Below, in pieces: positions 17,460-24,346 of a stretch of DNA of 64,000 nucleotides. The number at the start of each line of letters is the position of its first letter. Position 1 is the first letter of the stretch. A program made the translations under genes and the position numbers. The stretch lies in NCBI RefSeq assembly GCF_949769225.1, contig NZ_CATKPB010000007.1; one strand, 5' to 3'. The notes beneath the pieces are model-generated. The model was given only the letters and a program-made list of their open reading frames with translations, was not told the origin of the DNA and ran no database searches. This stretch comes from Peptoniphilus_A genitalis. Its GTDB lineage: Bacteria; Bacillota; Clostridia; Tissierellales; Peptoniphilaceae.

Positions 17460-18592
17460 TTATAAATCAATATCTGGAACAATTTGAATTTTGTAATCAG
17501 GATAAAGTTTAGAAATTTCTTCTTCAATAACTTTTAAAGCCTCATCTCTTTCTACATCGAAACTCAAGACAACATCAAATCTAATACTTTTATTTTTTGT
17601 TTCAACATAAAATCCATGAACTTGGAGGGCCCAATCGTGGGACATGATCTTTCTTTCAATTGTCCTTCTAATTTCTCCAGCTTCCTCGTCTTTTGTGTTG
17701 TAGGAATAAACACCTAGAGCAATCAATATAACACTAGTTTTTTATAGACTTTATATTGTAATTTTCGTGTAAGTTTATCTACCTCATCAACATCCATACT
17801 GTCTGGAAGCTCAACATGAAGAGAGCAGTAATATTTGTTAGGACCATAATTAAAAAGTGCAAGGTCATATACTCCAATTACAGGTTCTTCTTCTTTTATT
17901 AAGCCTTCAATCTTTTTAACCATTTCTGGATCAGATCTATGACCAATTAAATCATCAATAGTAGATAGAATCATTTCTATACCAGCCTTAATCATAAAGA
18001 CAGAGATGACAAGACCTACATAAGATTCGAGAGAGAGTCCAAAAGTTATAAAAATAATGGCAGAAAGAAAAACAGAAAGTGAAAGAATTGAGTCAAATAG
18101 GGCATCTGACCCAGATGCAATTAAAGCGCCTGAGTTTACTTTTTTTCCTTGTTCTTTGACATATTTGCCTAAGAAAAACTTCACTACAACAGCAAGACCA
18201 ATTACAAATATTGAAAGTTTGGTGTAGGAGGCAGGGCTTGGGTTAATAATTTTTTTAACACACTCTACTAGAGAGGTGATTCCAGCATAGAGGACAAGGG
18301 CAGCTATAACCATAGAAGAAATATATTCAATTCTTCCATAACCCATAGGATGCTTCTTATCTGGTGCTTTGCTTGCGAGTTTTTCTCCTATAATAGTTAC
18401 AAGAGAAGAAAGAGCATCAGACAAGTTATTAACAGCGTCAAGGGTTAAGGCAATGGAATTGACCAAAAAACCAAGTATTGCCTTGAAGACCGCTAATAAA
18501 ATATTGGTGATTATTCCAATAATGCTCGTCCTTACAATAATTTTTCCACGAATTGCTGATTCATTTAATACTTCAAAGTTGTAATTTGACAT
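17460..18592 (-). pseudogene. cation diffusion facilitator transporter, frameshifted
   Basis: Membrane metal-ion/proton antiporter of the CDF family (often Zn2+, Fe2+ or Mn2+). The first frame (18592-17723, 289 residues) carries the transmembrane helices, with ALTLDAVNNLSDALSS (the metal-site HxxxD position reads NxxxD) and DKKHPMGYGRIEY. It then starts the cytoplasmic domain and stops after VYKKLVLY. The remainder (TSVILIALGVYSYNTKDEEA... to 17460) continues in the -1 frame and matches the usual CDF C-terminal domain. The break is at a run of six A (about 17738-17733): one extra base, or a -1 slip, would rejoin a normal protein of about 380 residues. It may be a true mutation, a sequencing error or slippage; the CDF family assignment itself is firm. 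AAGGAG precedes the ATG. Confidence 0.8.
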
Positions 18593-18807
18593 TTCTTCAC
18601 TCCTTATTATTGATTTGATAGATTAAGTTTTCAAGATTTAAAATTGTTTTTGAAAAAATTAACTCTTCAAAAAATTTTTAATTAAGCTAATCTAGCCTAA
18701 TTATTTCAAGATTTAACATTTAAAATTTAATTTTAAAAACATTTTATATTTTCTAGATATAATAACACACTTTAGAAAACTCTTATAGCTATGATTTCCT
18801 ATCATGA
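18593..18807. other. AT-rich upstream region of the cation efflux gene
   Basis: No reading frame or RNA seen. It must hold the promoter of the CDF gene, but I find only weak -10-like matches (TTATAT). Confidence 0.4.
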
Positions 18808-18843
18808 CAAATAAAAAAGACCCTAGTTACGACTAAGGTCTTA
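18808..18843 (-). terminator. orphan terminator, probably the original guaA terminator
   Basis: Hairpin AAGACCTTAGT/ACTAGGGTCTT (18817-18842) with TTTTTTATTT following on the minus strand. No gene ends just upstream of it on that strand; instead a 13-bp copy of the guaA 3' end lies 18 bases away (18860-18872). It therefore looks like the ancestral guaA terminator, displaced when the element at 18860-24346 inserted. Confidence 0.75.
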
Positions 18844-18859
18844 TAAGTTTCTATTAATT

Positions 18860-18872
18860 TTATTCCCATTCT
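18860..18872. repeat. left attachment-site candidate (attL)
   Basis: TTATTCCCATTCT, identical to the last codons and stop of guaA at 24334-24346 (AGAATGGGAATAA on the coding strand). The 3' end of guaA is a known integration hot spot for genomic islands. Confidence 0.7.
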
Positions 18873-19309
18873 TCTTTTCAAACGTACAGTATATCCCAAA
18901 GCATTCAGGATACTATATTCTATTTTTTCGAGTATCACTAAATCCACTTAATTATAGGACGTTTTCAGATTTTTAGTCCCGTACCAGTTTGTTATTTAAA
19001 AATTATATTCCTTATAATTCTAGAAATTTTTTGATAGATTATATCAGGTCTTCATTTCTATACGATTTGTTTTTATTTTCTGGATGATATATTAAATTTC
19101 TTAATAATGTAGGTAATGTCTTTTCTTCATTTTCAAAACTCCTTCTTTTGTGAATCATTTATGTGATAGGTTGTAAACTTAAATGCGACACAAATAAAAA
19201 TAAAAAACTCATACTAACTTCGTGTAAAATGTTAATAACGACAAAACAAACACATAGGTCAATATAAGTTATAAAAATCTTACTCTAAATGAGAGAAATT
19301 AGATAACTT
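18873..19309. other. left end of the island, no recognised gene
   Basis: AT-rich. It holds a 40-codon minus-strand frame beginning MIHKRRSFENEEK (around 19160-19040) without recognisable family and without a clear RBS, plus a gtaccag motif at 18981. Probably decayed sequence. Confidence 0.4.
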
Positions 19310-19581
19310 CTAACTTTTTCAATTTATCAAATTCTGCCACAGCTAATTGAATTATGGGGGCTTAACATAAAGTCGGAAGAAGTTCCTAAAAAAAAGTAAG
19401 ACCAACAGAAAGACCAATGACTACACCCTTGTTTTTACTAAGGGCAGTGGAACTTGGTCTTTCTGTTTCTGATTTATCTCTACTAACAATTGGACTTGTA
19501 AATGATATGTTCACAGAAAAGAATAATGACGACTATAAATACAAAGAAGTAGCTACGCAAGAAGATTATGATAAGTTTTAA
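19310..19581 (+). pseudogene. phage tail assembly chaperone remnant (gpG/gpGT type) with -1 slippery site
   Basis: The first frame ends ...LPQLIELWGLNIKSEEVPKKK and stops at 19399. Eight A plus G at 19388-19396 form the slippery heptamer A AAA AAG. In the -1 frame reading continues KVRPTERPMTTPLFLLRAVE and ends ...ATQEDYDKF at 19581. This is the typical C-terminus of siphophage tail assembly chaperones, whose T extension is made by a programmed -1 frameshift and which lie just before the tape-measure gene. The 5' part is missing (in-frame stop upstream), so it is a relic. Confidence 0.75.
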
Positions 19582-19597
19582 GTCATTACGAATGATA

Positions 19598-19659
19598 TTG
19601 ACAAACTATAATTATTGTTTTACAATAATAATCAAAGATAATTATCGTTTTACAATAAT
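19598..19659 (+). promoter_or_regulatory. promoter with two 19-bp palindromic operators
   Basis: TTGACA (19598-19603), 17-base spacer, TACAAT (19621-19626). A perfect palindrome ATTATTGT-TTT-ACAATAAT (19611-19629) covers the -10. A copy with one mismatch (19641-19659) lies 30 bp further, just past the start site. This is the geometry expected for a repressor controlling the operon that starts at 19678; the Xre protein at 20689 is the obvious candidate. Confidence 0.75.
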
Positions 19660-19677
19660 TCAATAGGGAGGATTATC

Positions 19678-20148
19678 GTGAGAAAAAGATTTTTAATAAT
19701 GGCTATTTTTCTTGTTTTTTCTATAGTTTTAACTTATTGTAGTCCAAATACTACAAGAGAACAAACAAGTAGTAAAAAAGAAGAAAAGATTGAAATATTT
19801 GATTCTAACAATAAAAAAATTGTTGAAACAGAAGAACAAGAAGTTCTAGACTACTTTAGTAATTTGACAGGAATGAGTGCAGAAAATATTAATGATAAAA
19901 ACTTCGACGATTATTTTAAAGAAATACCAGATGATGCAATAGAGTCTTACCACTTCTTATTAACCAGCAAGAGAGAGGATAAAAAAGCTACAAAGATAGA
20001 TTTTTATATTTATGAAAATTATCCATATATTACAATGGAGGGAATGCCCTTGATGCCATCTTCATTAACCTGGGAACTTTCTAAAGAAGATTTAAATTAT
20101 TTGAAGGATAGAGTACAAGAATGGAAAGATGTAGATGATAATAGATAA
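19678..20148 (+). CDS. small secreted lipoprotein-like protein
   Basis: 156 residues. The GTG start is set by AGGGAGG seven bases upstream. A hydrophobic signal (residues 4-19) ends in VLTYCS; Cys21 would be lipidated, although Tyr at -1 is a poor lipobox residue. The mature part is acidic, with no domain I recognise (YENYPYITMEGMPLMP, ending in LKDRVQEWKDVDD). First gene of the lipoprotein/DUF2975/Xre operon, 22 bases before the next gene, under the palindrome-controlled promoter. Function unknown; probably anchored outside the membrane. Confidence 0.75.
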   Translation: MRKRFLIMAIFLVFSIVLTYCSPNTTREQTSSKKEEKIEIFDSNNKKIVETEEQEVLDYFSNLTGMSAENINDKNFDDYFKEIPDDAIESYHFLLTSKREDKKATKIDFYIYENYPYITMEGMPLMPSSLTWELSKEDLNYLKDRVQEWKDVDDNR

Positions 20149-20170
20149 ACGAAAGTGTTGAGGAGAAGTT

Positions 20171-20692
20171 ATGAAGAGTTTTATTTTCAAAATAGCGATT
20201 ATATTATCTAAGATTTTAAGGTATATTTCATATTTGGGAGCAGGTTTTACCTTGCTTGGAAGTGTATTAACTCTGATTTTTAAAGATGATGTAATACAAG
20301 TAGTTGAATCTCATCAATTTAATCTACAAGAAGTTTCACTTCCTTTTATTATTTATTCATGCTTGAGTGCCCTTATGATATTCATTGTTGCTGGTTTCTC
20401 ATTGGATAAATTTGAGAAGATTTTAGTGAATTTAGAGAAGAAAGATTATTTTTCAGACTTAAATTCAAAATATTCGAGAGATATATTAATAGCACTTATA
20501 ATTCTGACGATTTGTCAAATTATTTCTATGCTCGTTTTCAATTATCTTAAAGTGGACAATATTAGCAGTGTTTTTAATTTAACTATTAAGGATTATTTAA
20601 CGAATATAATTTTGATGGTTATAGCATTTTCATCAATGATGATATTTAATTCGGGAAAATCCTTAAAAGAAGATTCGGAAAGTATAATTTGA
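20171..20692 (+). CDS. DUF2975 family membrane protein
   Basis: 173 residues, four predicted transmembrane helices (about 22-40, 58-78, 100-122, 138-158), with the FSLDKFEKIL and SGKSLKEDSE segments seen in DUF2975 proteins. These nearly always precede a small Xre/YozG-like regulator, as here, where the genes overlap by four bases. The role of the pair is unknown; sensing or modulating the DNA-binding partner from the membrane is plausible but not shown. Confidence 0.8.
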   Translation: MKSFIFKIAIILSKILRYISYLGAGFTLLGSVLTLIFKDDVIQVVESHQFNLQEVSLPFIIYSCLSALMIFIVAGFSLDKFEKILVNLEKKDYFSDLNSKYSRDILIALIILTICQIISMLVFNYLKVDNISSVFNLTIKDYLTNIILMVIAFSSMMIFNSGKSLKEDSESII

Positions 20693-20913
20693 AAATGAAG
20701 GATCAAATAATTATAAATCTAGATCAAGCGTTAAAAAAGAAAAATATGACATCGAAAGAGCTTGCAGCAAGGATAGGAATAACCGAAGCAAATTTATCAA
20801 TATTAAAGACAGGAAAGGCCAAAGGTATTAGATTTAATACTTTAGCTAGCATTTGTAAAGAGCTTGATTGTCAACCAGGTGATTTATTGGAGTACGTTTA
20901 TAACGAAGATTAA
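20689..20913 (+). CDS. small Xre/YozG-type helix-turn-helix regulator
   Basis: 74 residues; helix-turn-helix TSKELAARIGITEANLSIL at about 24-42, ending CQPGDLLEYV, as in YozG/Cro-like regulators. The listed start is a TTG overlapping the DUF2975 stop by four bases; an ATG two codons later (20695) is equally possible. Probable repressor of the operators at 19611-19659. Confidence 0.85.
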   Translation: MKMKDQIIINLDQALKKKNMTSKELAARIGITEANLSILKTGKAKGIRFNTLASICKELDCQPGDLLEYVYNED

Positions 20914-20947
20914 TAACGTATTCAACATATAAAATAATGACAATGTG

Positions 20948-20976
20948 TTGACTACGCACGAATTTAGTCATATAAT
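20948..20976 (+). promoter_or_regulatory. promoter/operator of the RelB-YafQ pair
   Basis: TTGACT (20948-20953), 17-base spacer, TATAAT (20971-20976). TGACT/AGTCA arms (20949-20953, 20966-20970) make an inverted repeat across the spacer, a likely site for antitoxin autoregulation. Confidence 0.7.
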
Positions 20977-20997
20977 AATCTCAAAGGAGATGATGAA

Positions 20998-21270
20998 ATG
21001 GCTACAACAAATTTGAATATAAGAACAGATAAAGAAATAAAAGAAGCAGCAGAAAAAATCTATTCCAGTTTAGGCTTAAATATGACTACTGCAATTAACA
21101 TGTTTTTAAGGGCGAGTATTAGAGAAAGTGGAATTCCCTTTGATTTAAAACTTGATGTTCCTAGTGATGAAACTATAAAAGCGATTGAAGAAGGAAGAAT
21201 GATAGCAAAAGATAAGAATGTCAGAGCTTACGATAATATGGATGACTTGAGGAAAGCCCTTGAAGTATAA
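20998..21270 (+). CDS. RelB/DinJ family antitoxin
   Basis: 90 residues. The N-terminal ribbon-helix-helix (TTNLNIRTDKEIKEAA..YSSLGLNMTTAINMFLRA) is characteristic of DinJ/RelB. The C-terminal part (DKNVRAYDNMDDLRKAL) would wrap the toxin. GGAGATGATGAA gives the RBS. It overlaps the toxin gene by 11 bases, the usual coupled order antitoxin-toxin. Confidence 0.92.
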   Translation: MATTNLNIRTDKEIKEAAEKIYSSLGLNMTTAINMFLRASIRESGIPFDLKLDVPSDETIKAIEEGRMIAKDKNVRAYDNMDDLRKALEV

Positions 21271-21538
21271 AATAAAGTTTACTAAAAGATTTAAAAAAGA
21301 CCTAAAGCAAGCTAAAAAACAAGGAAAAGATATTGAAAAGCTCTTTGAAATTATCGAGAAATTAGCAGAAGATGAAACTCTTGATGAAAGATATAGAGAC
21401 CATTCATTAACGGGAAATTACAAGGGGACTCGTGAATGTCATATAGAGCCAGATTTTTTATTAATATATGAAAAAATAGAAGAGGTTTTAGTATTATCTC
21501 TAGTAAGGACTGGCTCACACTCTGAATTATTTAAGTAA
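21260..21538 (+). CDS. YafQ-type mRNA interferase toxin
   Basis: 92 residues, RelE/ParE fold. It has KFTKRFKKDLKQAKKQGKD at the start, the conserved core DHSLTGNYKGTRECHIEPD, and the end VRTGSHSELF with the family's histidines, so the catalytic set looks complete. Start TTG within the antitoxin gene. Expected to cleave mRNA on the ribosome when its RelB partner is degraded. Confidence 0.92.
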   Translation: MKYKIKFTKRFKKDLKQAKKQGKDIEKLFEIIEKLAEDETLDERYRDHSLTGNYKGTRECHIEPDFLLIYEKIEEVLVLSLVRTGSHSELFK

Positions 21539-21573
21539 CAATGATGAATTTAAAAAGATAGTGATGGAATTAA

Positions 21574-21744
21574 ATGGTAAAAAAGAAATTATGGTTGATA
21601 CTAGCAATAATTGCATTTGTCACACTTATATTATCAATATACATGTCACATAAAACTGGAAAAACAGAGTATGCGTGGATAATTGGTTCTATGCTTTTTG
21701 GAATAGGGTGTGGAAGTAAATATCATAACGAGAAAAAGAAATAA
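21574..21744 (+). CDS. small two-helix membrane protein
   Basis: 56 codons (MVKKKLWLILAIIAFVTLIL..., ending CGSKYHNEKKK). One N-terminal helix (about 5-23) and a second near 37-50, with a lysine-rich tail. No clear Shine-Dalgarno sequence, so expression is uncertain. It lies between the toxin pair and another small membrane protein; function unknown. Confidence 0.5.
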   Translation: MVKKKLWLILAIIAFVTLILSIYMSHKTGKTEYAWIIGSMLFGIGCGSKYHNEKKK

Positions 21745-21762
21745 AAAGTTAAGGAAGACGTT

Positions 21763-22050
21763 ATGTGGTTAATTTTTGGGATAGGTGCCATTGTATTTGC
21801 ACTATTAAATGTGATAGCAGCAATAAAAAATAAAAATGCAGAAAGATATAGATTTTTGAGTTTATCTTTAAAAGCTTTGACAGTATGTGCATTCTATTTT
21901 GATGGAGCTAGCCGTGCAATTAAAGAAGATTGGGGTGGTCTTATGGACATTATGCCTACAATGAGCAAAGCGTTATGGGTTCTAGTTATATTGTCTATAG
22001 CTGTTAACTCTGTATCTATTTTTAAAAAGAAACGACTAAATGAAAATTGA
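21763..22050 (+). CDS. small three-helix membrane protein
   Basis: 95 residues, three hydrophobic helices (about 1-20, 33-48, 69-86), positively charged ends, AAGGAAG before the ATG. No family recognised. It is followed by a terminator at 22079. Cargo of the guaA island. Confidence 0.65.
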   Translation: MWLIFGIGAIVFALLNVIAAIKNKNAERYRFLSLSLKALTVCAFYFDGASRAIKEDWGGLMDIMPTMSKALWVLVILSIAVNSVSIFKKKRLNEN

Positions 22051-22078
22051 TTTTAAACTAATATTGAATAATGTTTAC

Positions 22079-22107
22079 AGCACTTACTAATTTGTAGGTG
22101 CTTTTTT
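22079..22107 (+). terminator. terminator after the small membrane protein genes
   Basis: AGCACTTAC/GTAGGTGCT hairpin (one G-U pair), loop TAATTT, then TTTTTT. Confidence 0.8.
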
Positions 22108-22134
22108 GATGCCTAAAATTAAGGGGGTGAGATA

Positions 22135-22356
22135 TTGGCAAATAGAATAAAAGGGATAACAGTTGAGATTGGTGGAGATACTACCAAATTACAAACAGCT
22201 TTAAAACAAGTTAATACGGAGATAAAACATACTCAGTCTGAACTTCGTGATGTCAATAAACTTCTTAAACTTGATCCTGGCAACACTGAACTTATCTCAC
22301 AAAAGTATAAGCTATTAGGACAGTTTAGAAAACTCAATCAAACAAAAAAATCGTAG
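22135..22356 (+). pseudogene. phage tail tape-measure protein, N-terminal remnant
   Basis: 74 codons from a TTG start after AAGGGGGTGA. The sequence MANRIKGITVEIGGDTTKLQ, then ALKQVNTEIKHTQSELRDVN and LLKLDPGNTELISQKYKLLG, is the standard N-terminus of siphophage tape-measure proteins, which run to many hundreds of residues. Here it stops after NQTKKS. Together with the tail-chaperone relic 2.5 kb upstream it marks a decayed prophage; the toxin and membrane genes lie between the two. Confidence 0.85.
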
Positions 22357-22568
22357 GAAAGGTACAGAGAGGTAAATATCAGTATTCTTCGGACTGTCTT
22401 TATTATAGAACCTAGTTTTTTAGATTATAACCTTTTATTTTTTGTATTAAAGTTTGTGCATTCCTAAGGAATAGACTTTTACTTAATTTTACACAACTTT
22501 AATAAACTGTCAATTTTTCATGAAAATTTACAGATGATTGTATATGATTTGTTTTTGTAATTGCTATG
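22357..22568. other. decayed sequence, no feature seen
   Basis: AT-rich sequence between the tape-measure and mobC relics; no frame with family resemblance and no RNA seen. Confidence 0.4.
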
Positions 22569-22851
22569 CTAATTACAAAAACTATCTTTTGATTTATTTA
22601 GAATTAGGGAATGTAAATCCCACATCTCTTTAGCTAATTTTTCTATTTTTTCTCTCATATAATCTATATCCTTCTTAATAAATGACTCCCGTTGTATTAG
22701 TTACTTTTGCAATTTGATTTATATTGTTTGTTGCATTTGAAAGTAGCCATTGGAGATTTCTAAATGGTTCTAGGTCTACAATATAAATTTCTTTTTCTAA
22801 TACACATTTCCTCAAAAAGTGGGACATAGTTTTACAATTTGCAAGTTTCAT
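22569..22851 (-). pseudogene. MobC-type plasmid mobilisation protein, broken
   Basis: A minus-strand frame from ATG at 22851 gives MSHFLRKCVLEKEIYIVDLE, then LSNATNNINQIAKVTNTTGV and a stop after VIY at 22675. Reading resumes one base on with DIDYMREKIEKLAKEMWDLH and ends at 22569. The NINQIAK..N.TG core and the C-terminal helix match MobC relaxosome accessory proteins. The N-terminal third is missing and a frameshift splits the rest; no relaxase gene is nearby. Residue of a mobilizable element. Confidence 0.7.
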
Positions 22852-22976
22852 TTTATTTTCATAGTGTAGTTTGACTCACTAATAGATACAAATTATTTAA
22901 ATTTACCAGAATCAAATGTGGCTATTAAAAAAATCATTATTTATAATTCTTAAACTTCAAAATTTAATAATCAAAT

Positions 22977-23013
22977 AAAAGGAGCTATTCTAATTTATAT
23001 CATAGCTCCTTTT
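22977..23013 (-). terminator. terminator after the 66-residue gene
   Basis: Perfect 12-bp arms AAAAGGAGCTAT/ATAGCTCCTTTT, with TTTTATTTG following on the minus strand. Confidence 0.8.
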
Positions 23014-23065
23014 ACCCATCTCTACAATTCTGTTAACTTTTATCATAAATAGTATTTTTAAAATA

Positions 23066-23266
23066 TCAATAATGTCTAATTTCTCTCTTAAAATCTCTTT
23101 CTAATTCTTTATTATTTTCATCTATTACCTCTGCAATACTCTTTATAAGCAAGTTGATAACTTTTATAATGCTTTCATCATTTAGGTAATACTTCAAATC
23201 AGGATCAGACTCCATTTTTTCCATTAAAATTCTTTCTATTCTATATTTATCTAAACCTCTAAACAT
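23066..23266 (-). CDS. small unknown protein
   Basis: 66 residues, helical and charged (LDKYRIERILMEKMESDPDL...), no family recognised. It begins two bases after the stop of the frameshifted membrane-protein gene and ends before a strong terminator, so the two form one unit and may act together. Confidence 0.6.
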   Translation of the reverse strand: MFRGLDKYRIERILMEKMESDPDLKYYLNDESIIKVINLLIKSIAEVIDENNKELERDFKREIRHY

Positions 23267-23268
23267 AA

Positions 23269-24106
23269 TTATACCTCATACTTTTGCATAATTTCTTTTA
23301 TTAAAAGTGATAATATTTCGATTGCTTTATCTTGCTCTTGCATCCATATAGTATATACTCTTCTTATATCATTTAAACTTGAAAGCTCGTTTGCAAAATT
23401 TAATATTTGCAAATTAATTTTCTTAACTTCATCTTTGGAAATGTTGCATTTTTCTTTCGAAAAATAAATTTCATTGAATATATCAACATCTTTTCCTTGC
23501 AAAATATCAGAAGATAAAACTTCTCCTAAATTAATTATTGTGCTAGGTTCAAAACCATTCATTACCAATACTTTGTTCACTATTTCCTTTATTTCAGCAT
23601 CCGCACTATTTCTAATCGAAATATATTCACGTAATGTATCATAAAGTTTTTCCATTTGATCTTTAAGTAATAATGGCACTTCAAGGTATCTTGTATCATT
23701 CTTTATTCTATCCCATGCTGAATACTGAGGATGAGGAATAATTGTCTGTTGTCTTATACCAAAAACAATATAGCTAGGATATTGATTTTTTTTCCAAGAT
23801 ATTCATTTTTATATTAATTAGTTCATCATATAATGGACTATAAATAATATTTTTTCTTCTCAGATTATATATAGATTTCTGCTCTCGTTTATTTACCCAT
23901 ATGGATCCTAAAAGTGTAAATACTCCGCCTATTACAGCACCTAATAGAGTAGCTATTACCCCAAATGTAGTAGGATTATTTGTTATTTTTGTGAAATTAT
24001 AACTCTTGTAAATTTTTACTAAGAAAAAAATAACAACAAATGTAAAAATAATCGCTAATATTTTACGGTGCTTATAGACATATATTTTGAATTTTAATTT
24101 TTCCAT
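23269..24106 (-). pseudogene. two-helix membrane protein with cytoplasmic domain, frameshifted
   Basis: The first part (24106-23774) has two transmembrane helices (about 16-32 and 47-69), then WVNKREQKSIYNLRRKNIIY, and stops after NILEKKSIS. At a run of eight A (about 23799-23792), losing one A joins it to NQYPSYIVFGIRQQTIIPHP, continuing through the frame that ends at 23269 in IKEIMQKYEV. The rejoined protein is about 275 residues. I do not recognise it. It could be a membrane-anchored defence or phage-exclusion protein carried by the island, but nothing specific supports that. Sequencing error, mutation or phase variation are all possible. Confidence 0.65.
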
Positions 24107-24167
24107 AATAATGTATTTACTCCTAAAAAATAATATATTAAATATCCCCTAAAATTTTGCTATATGC

Positions 24168-24198
24168 CTAAAAAAATCCCCAGTCTAAAGACCAGGGT
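24168..24198 (-). terminator. terminator now serving guaA, inside the island
   Basis: Hairpin CCCTGGTCT/AGACTGGGG (two G-U pairs) followed by ATTTTTTT on the minus strand, 136 bases after the guaA stop; apparently brought in by the element. Confidence 0.75.
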
Positions 24199-24333
24199 TG
24201 TCACTCCTTTCTGAACCACTTGGAACTATTATTCAATTTATTCTTTTTTACTTCCAGTACCATTTGAGTACCAGTAGCTATTTTTTCATTCTCTACATAG
24301 CTTGTAATCAAACCATTTCAGAAAATTTTGCGA

Positions 24334-24346
24334 TTATTCCCATTCT
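24334..24346. repeat. right attachment-site candidate (attR) inside guaA
   Basis: Last four codons and stop of guaA; identical over 13 bases to 18860-18872. Confidence 0.7.

Larger units (their letters stand above)
18860..24346. mobile_element. decayed integrated element in the 3' end of guaA
   Basis: A 5.5-kb segment bounded by 13-bp direct repeats of the guaA 3' end. The orphan terminator at 18808-18843 lies immediately outside the left repeat. Inside are phage remnants (tail chaperone 19310-19581, tape measure 22135-22356), a broken mobC (22569-22851), a toxin-antitoxin pair, a lipoprotein/DUF2975/Xre operon and a frameshifted membrane protein. No intact integrase was found. The motif gtaccag occurs near both ends (18981-18987; 24268-24274, where it is doubled), possibly remains of integrase arm sites. 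The mixture of phage and plasmid pieces suggests more than one insertion event. Confidence 0.7.

Noticed and set aside
17710..17745. Programmed -1 frameshift in the cation efflux gene
   Set aside because: The A-run is not in the X XXY YYZ phase and no downstream stimulatory hairpin is evident; the family is not known to use recoding. Mutation or sequencing error is more likely.
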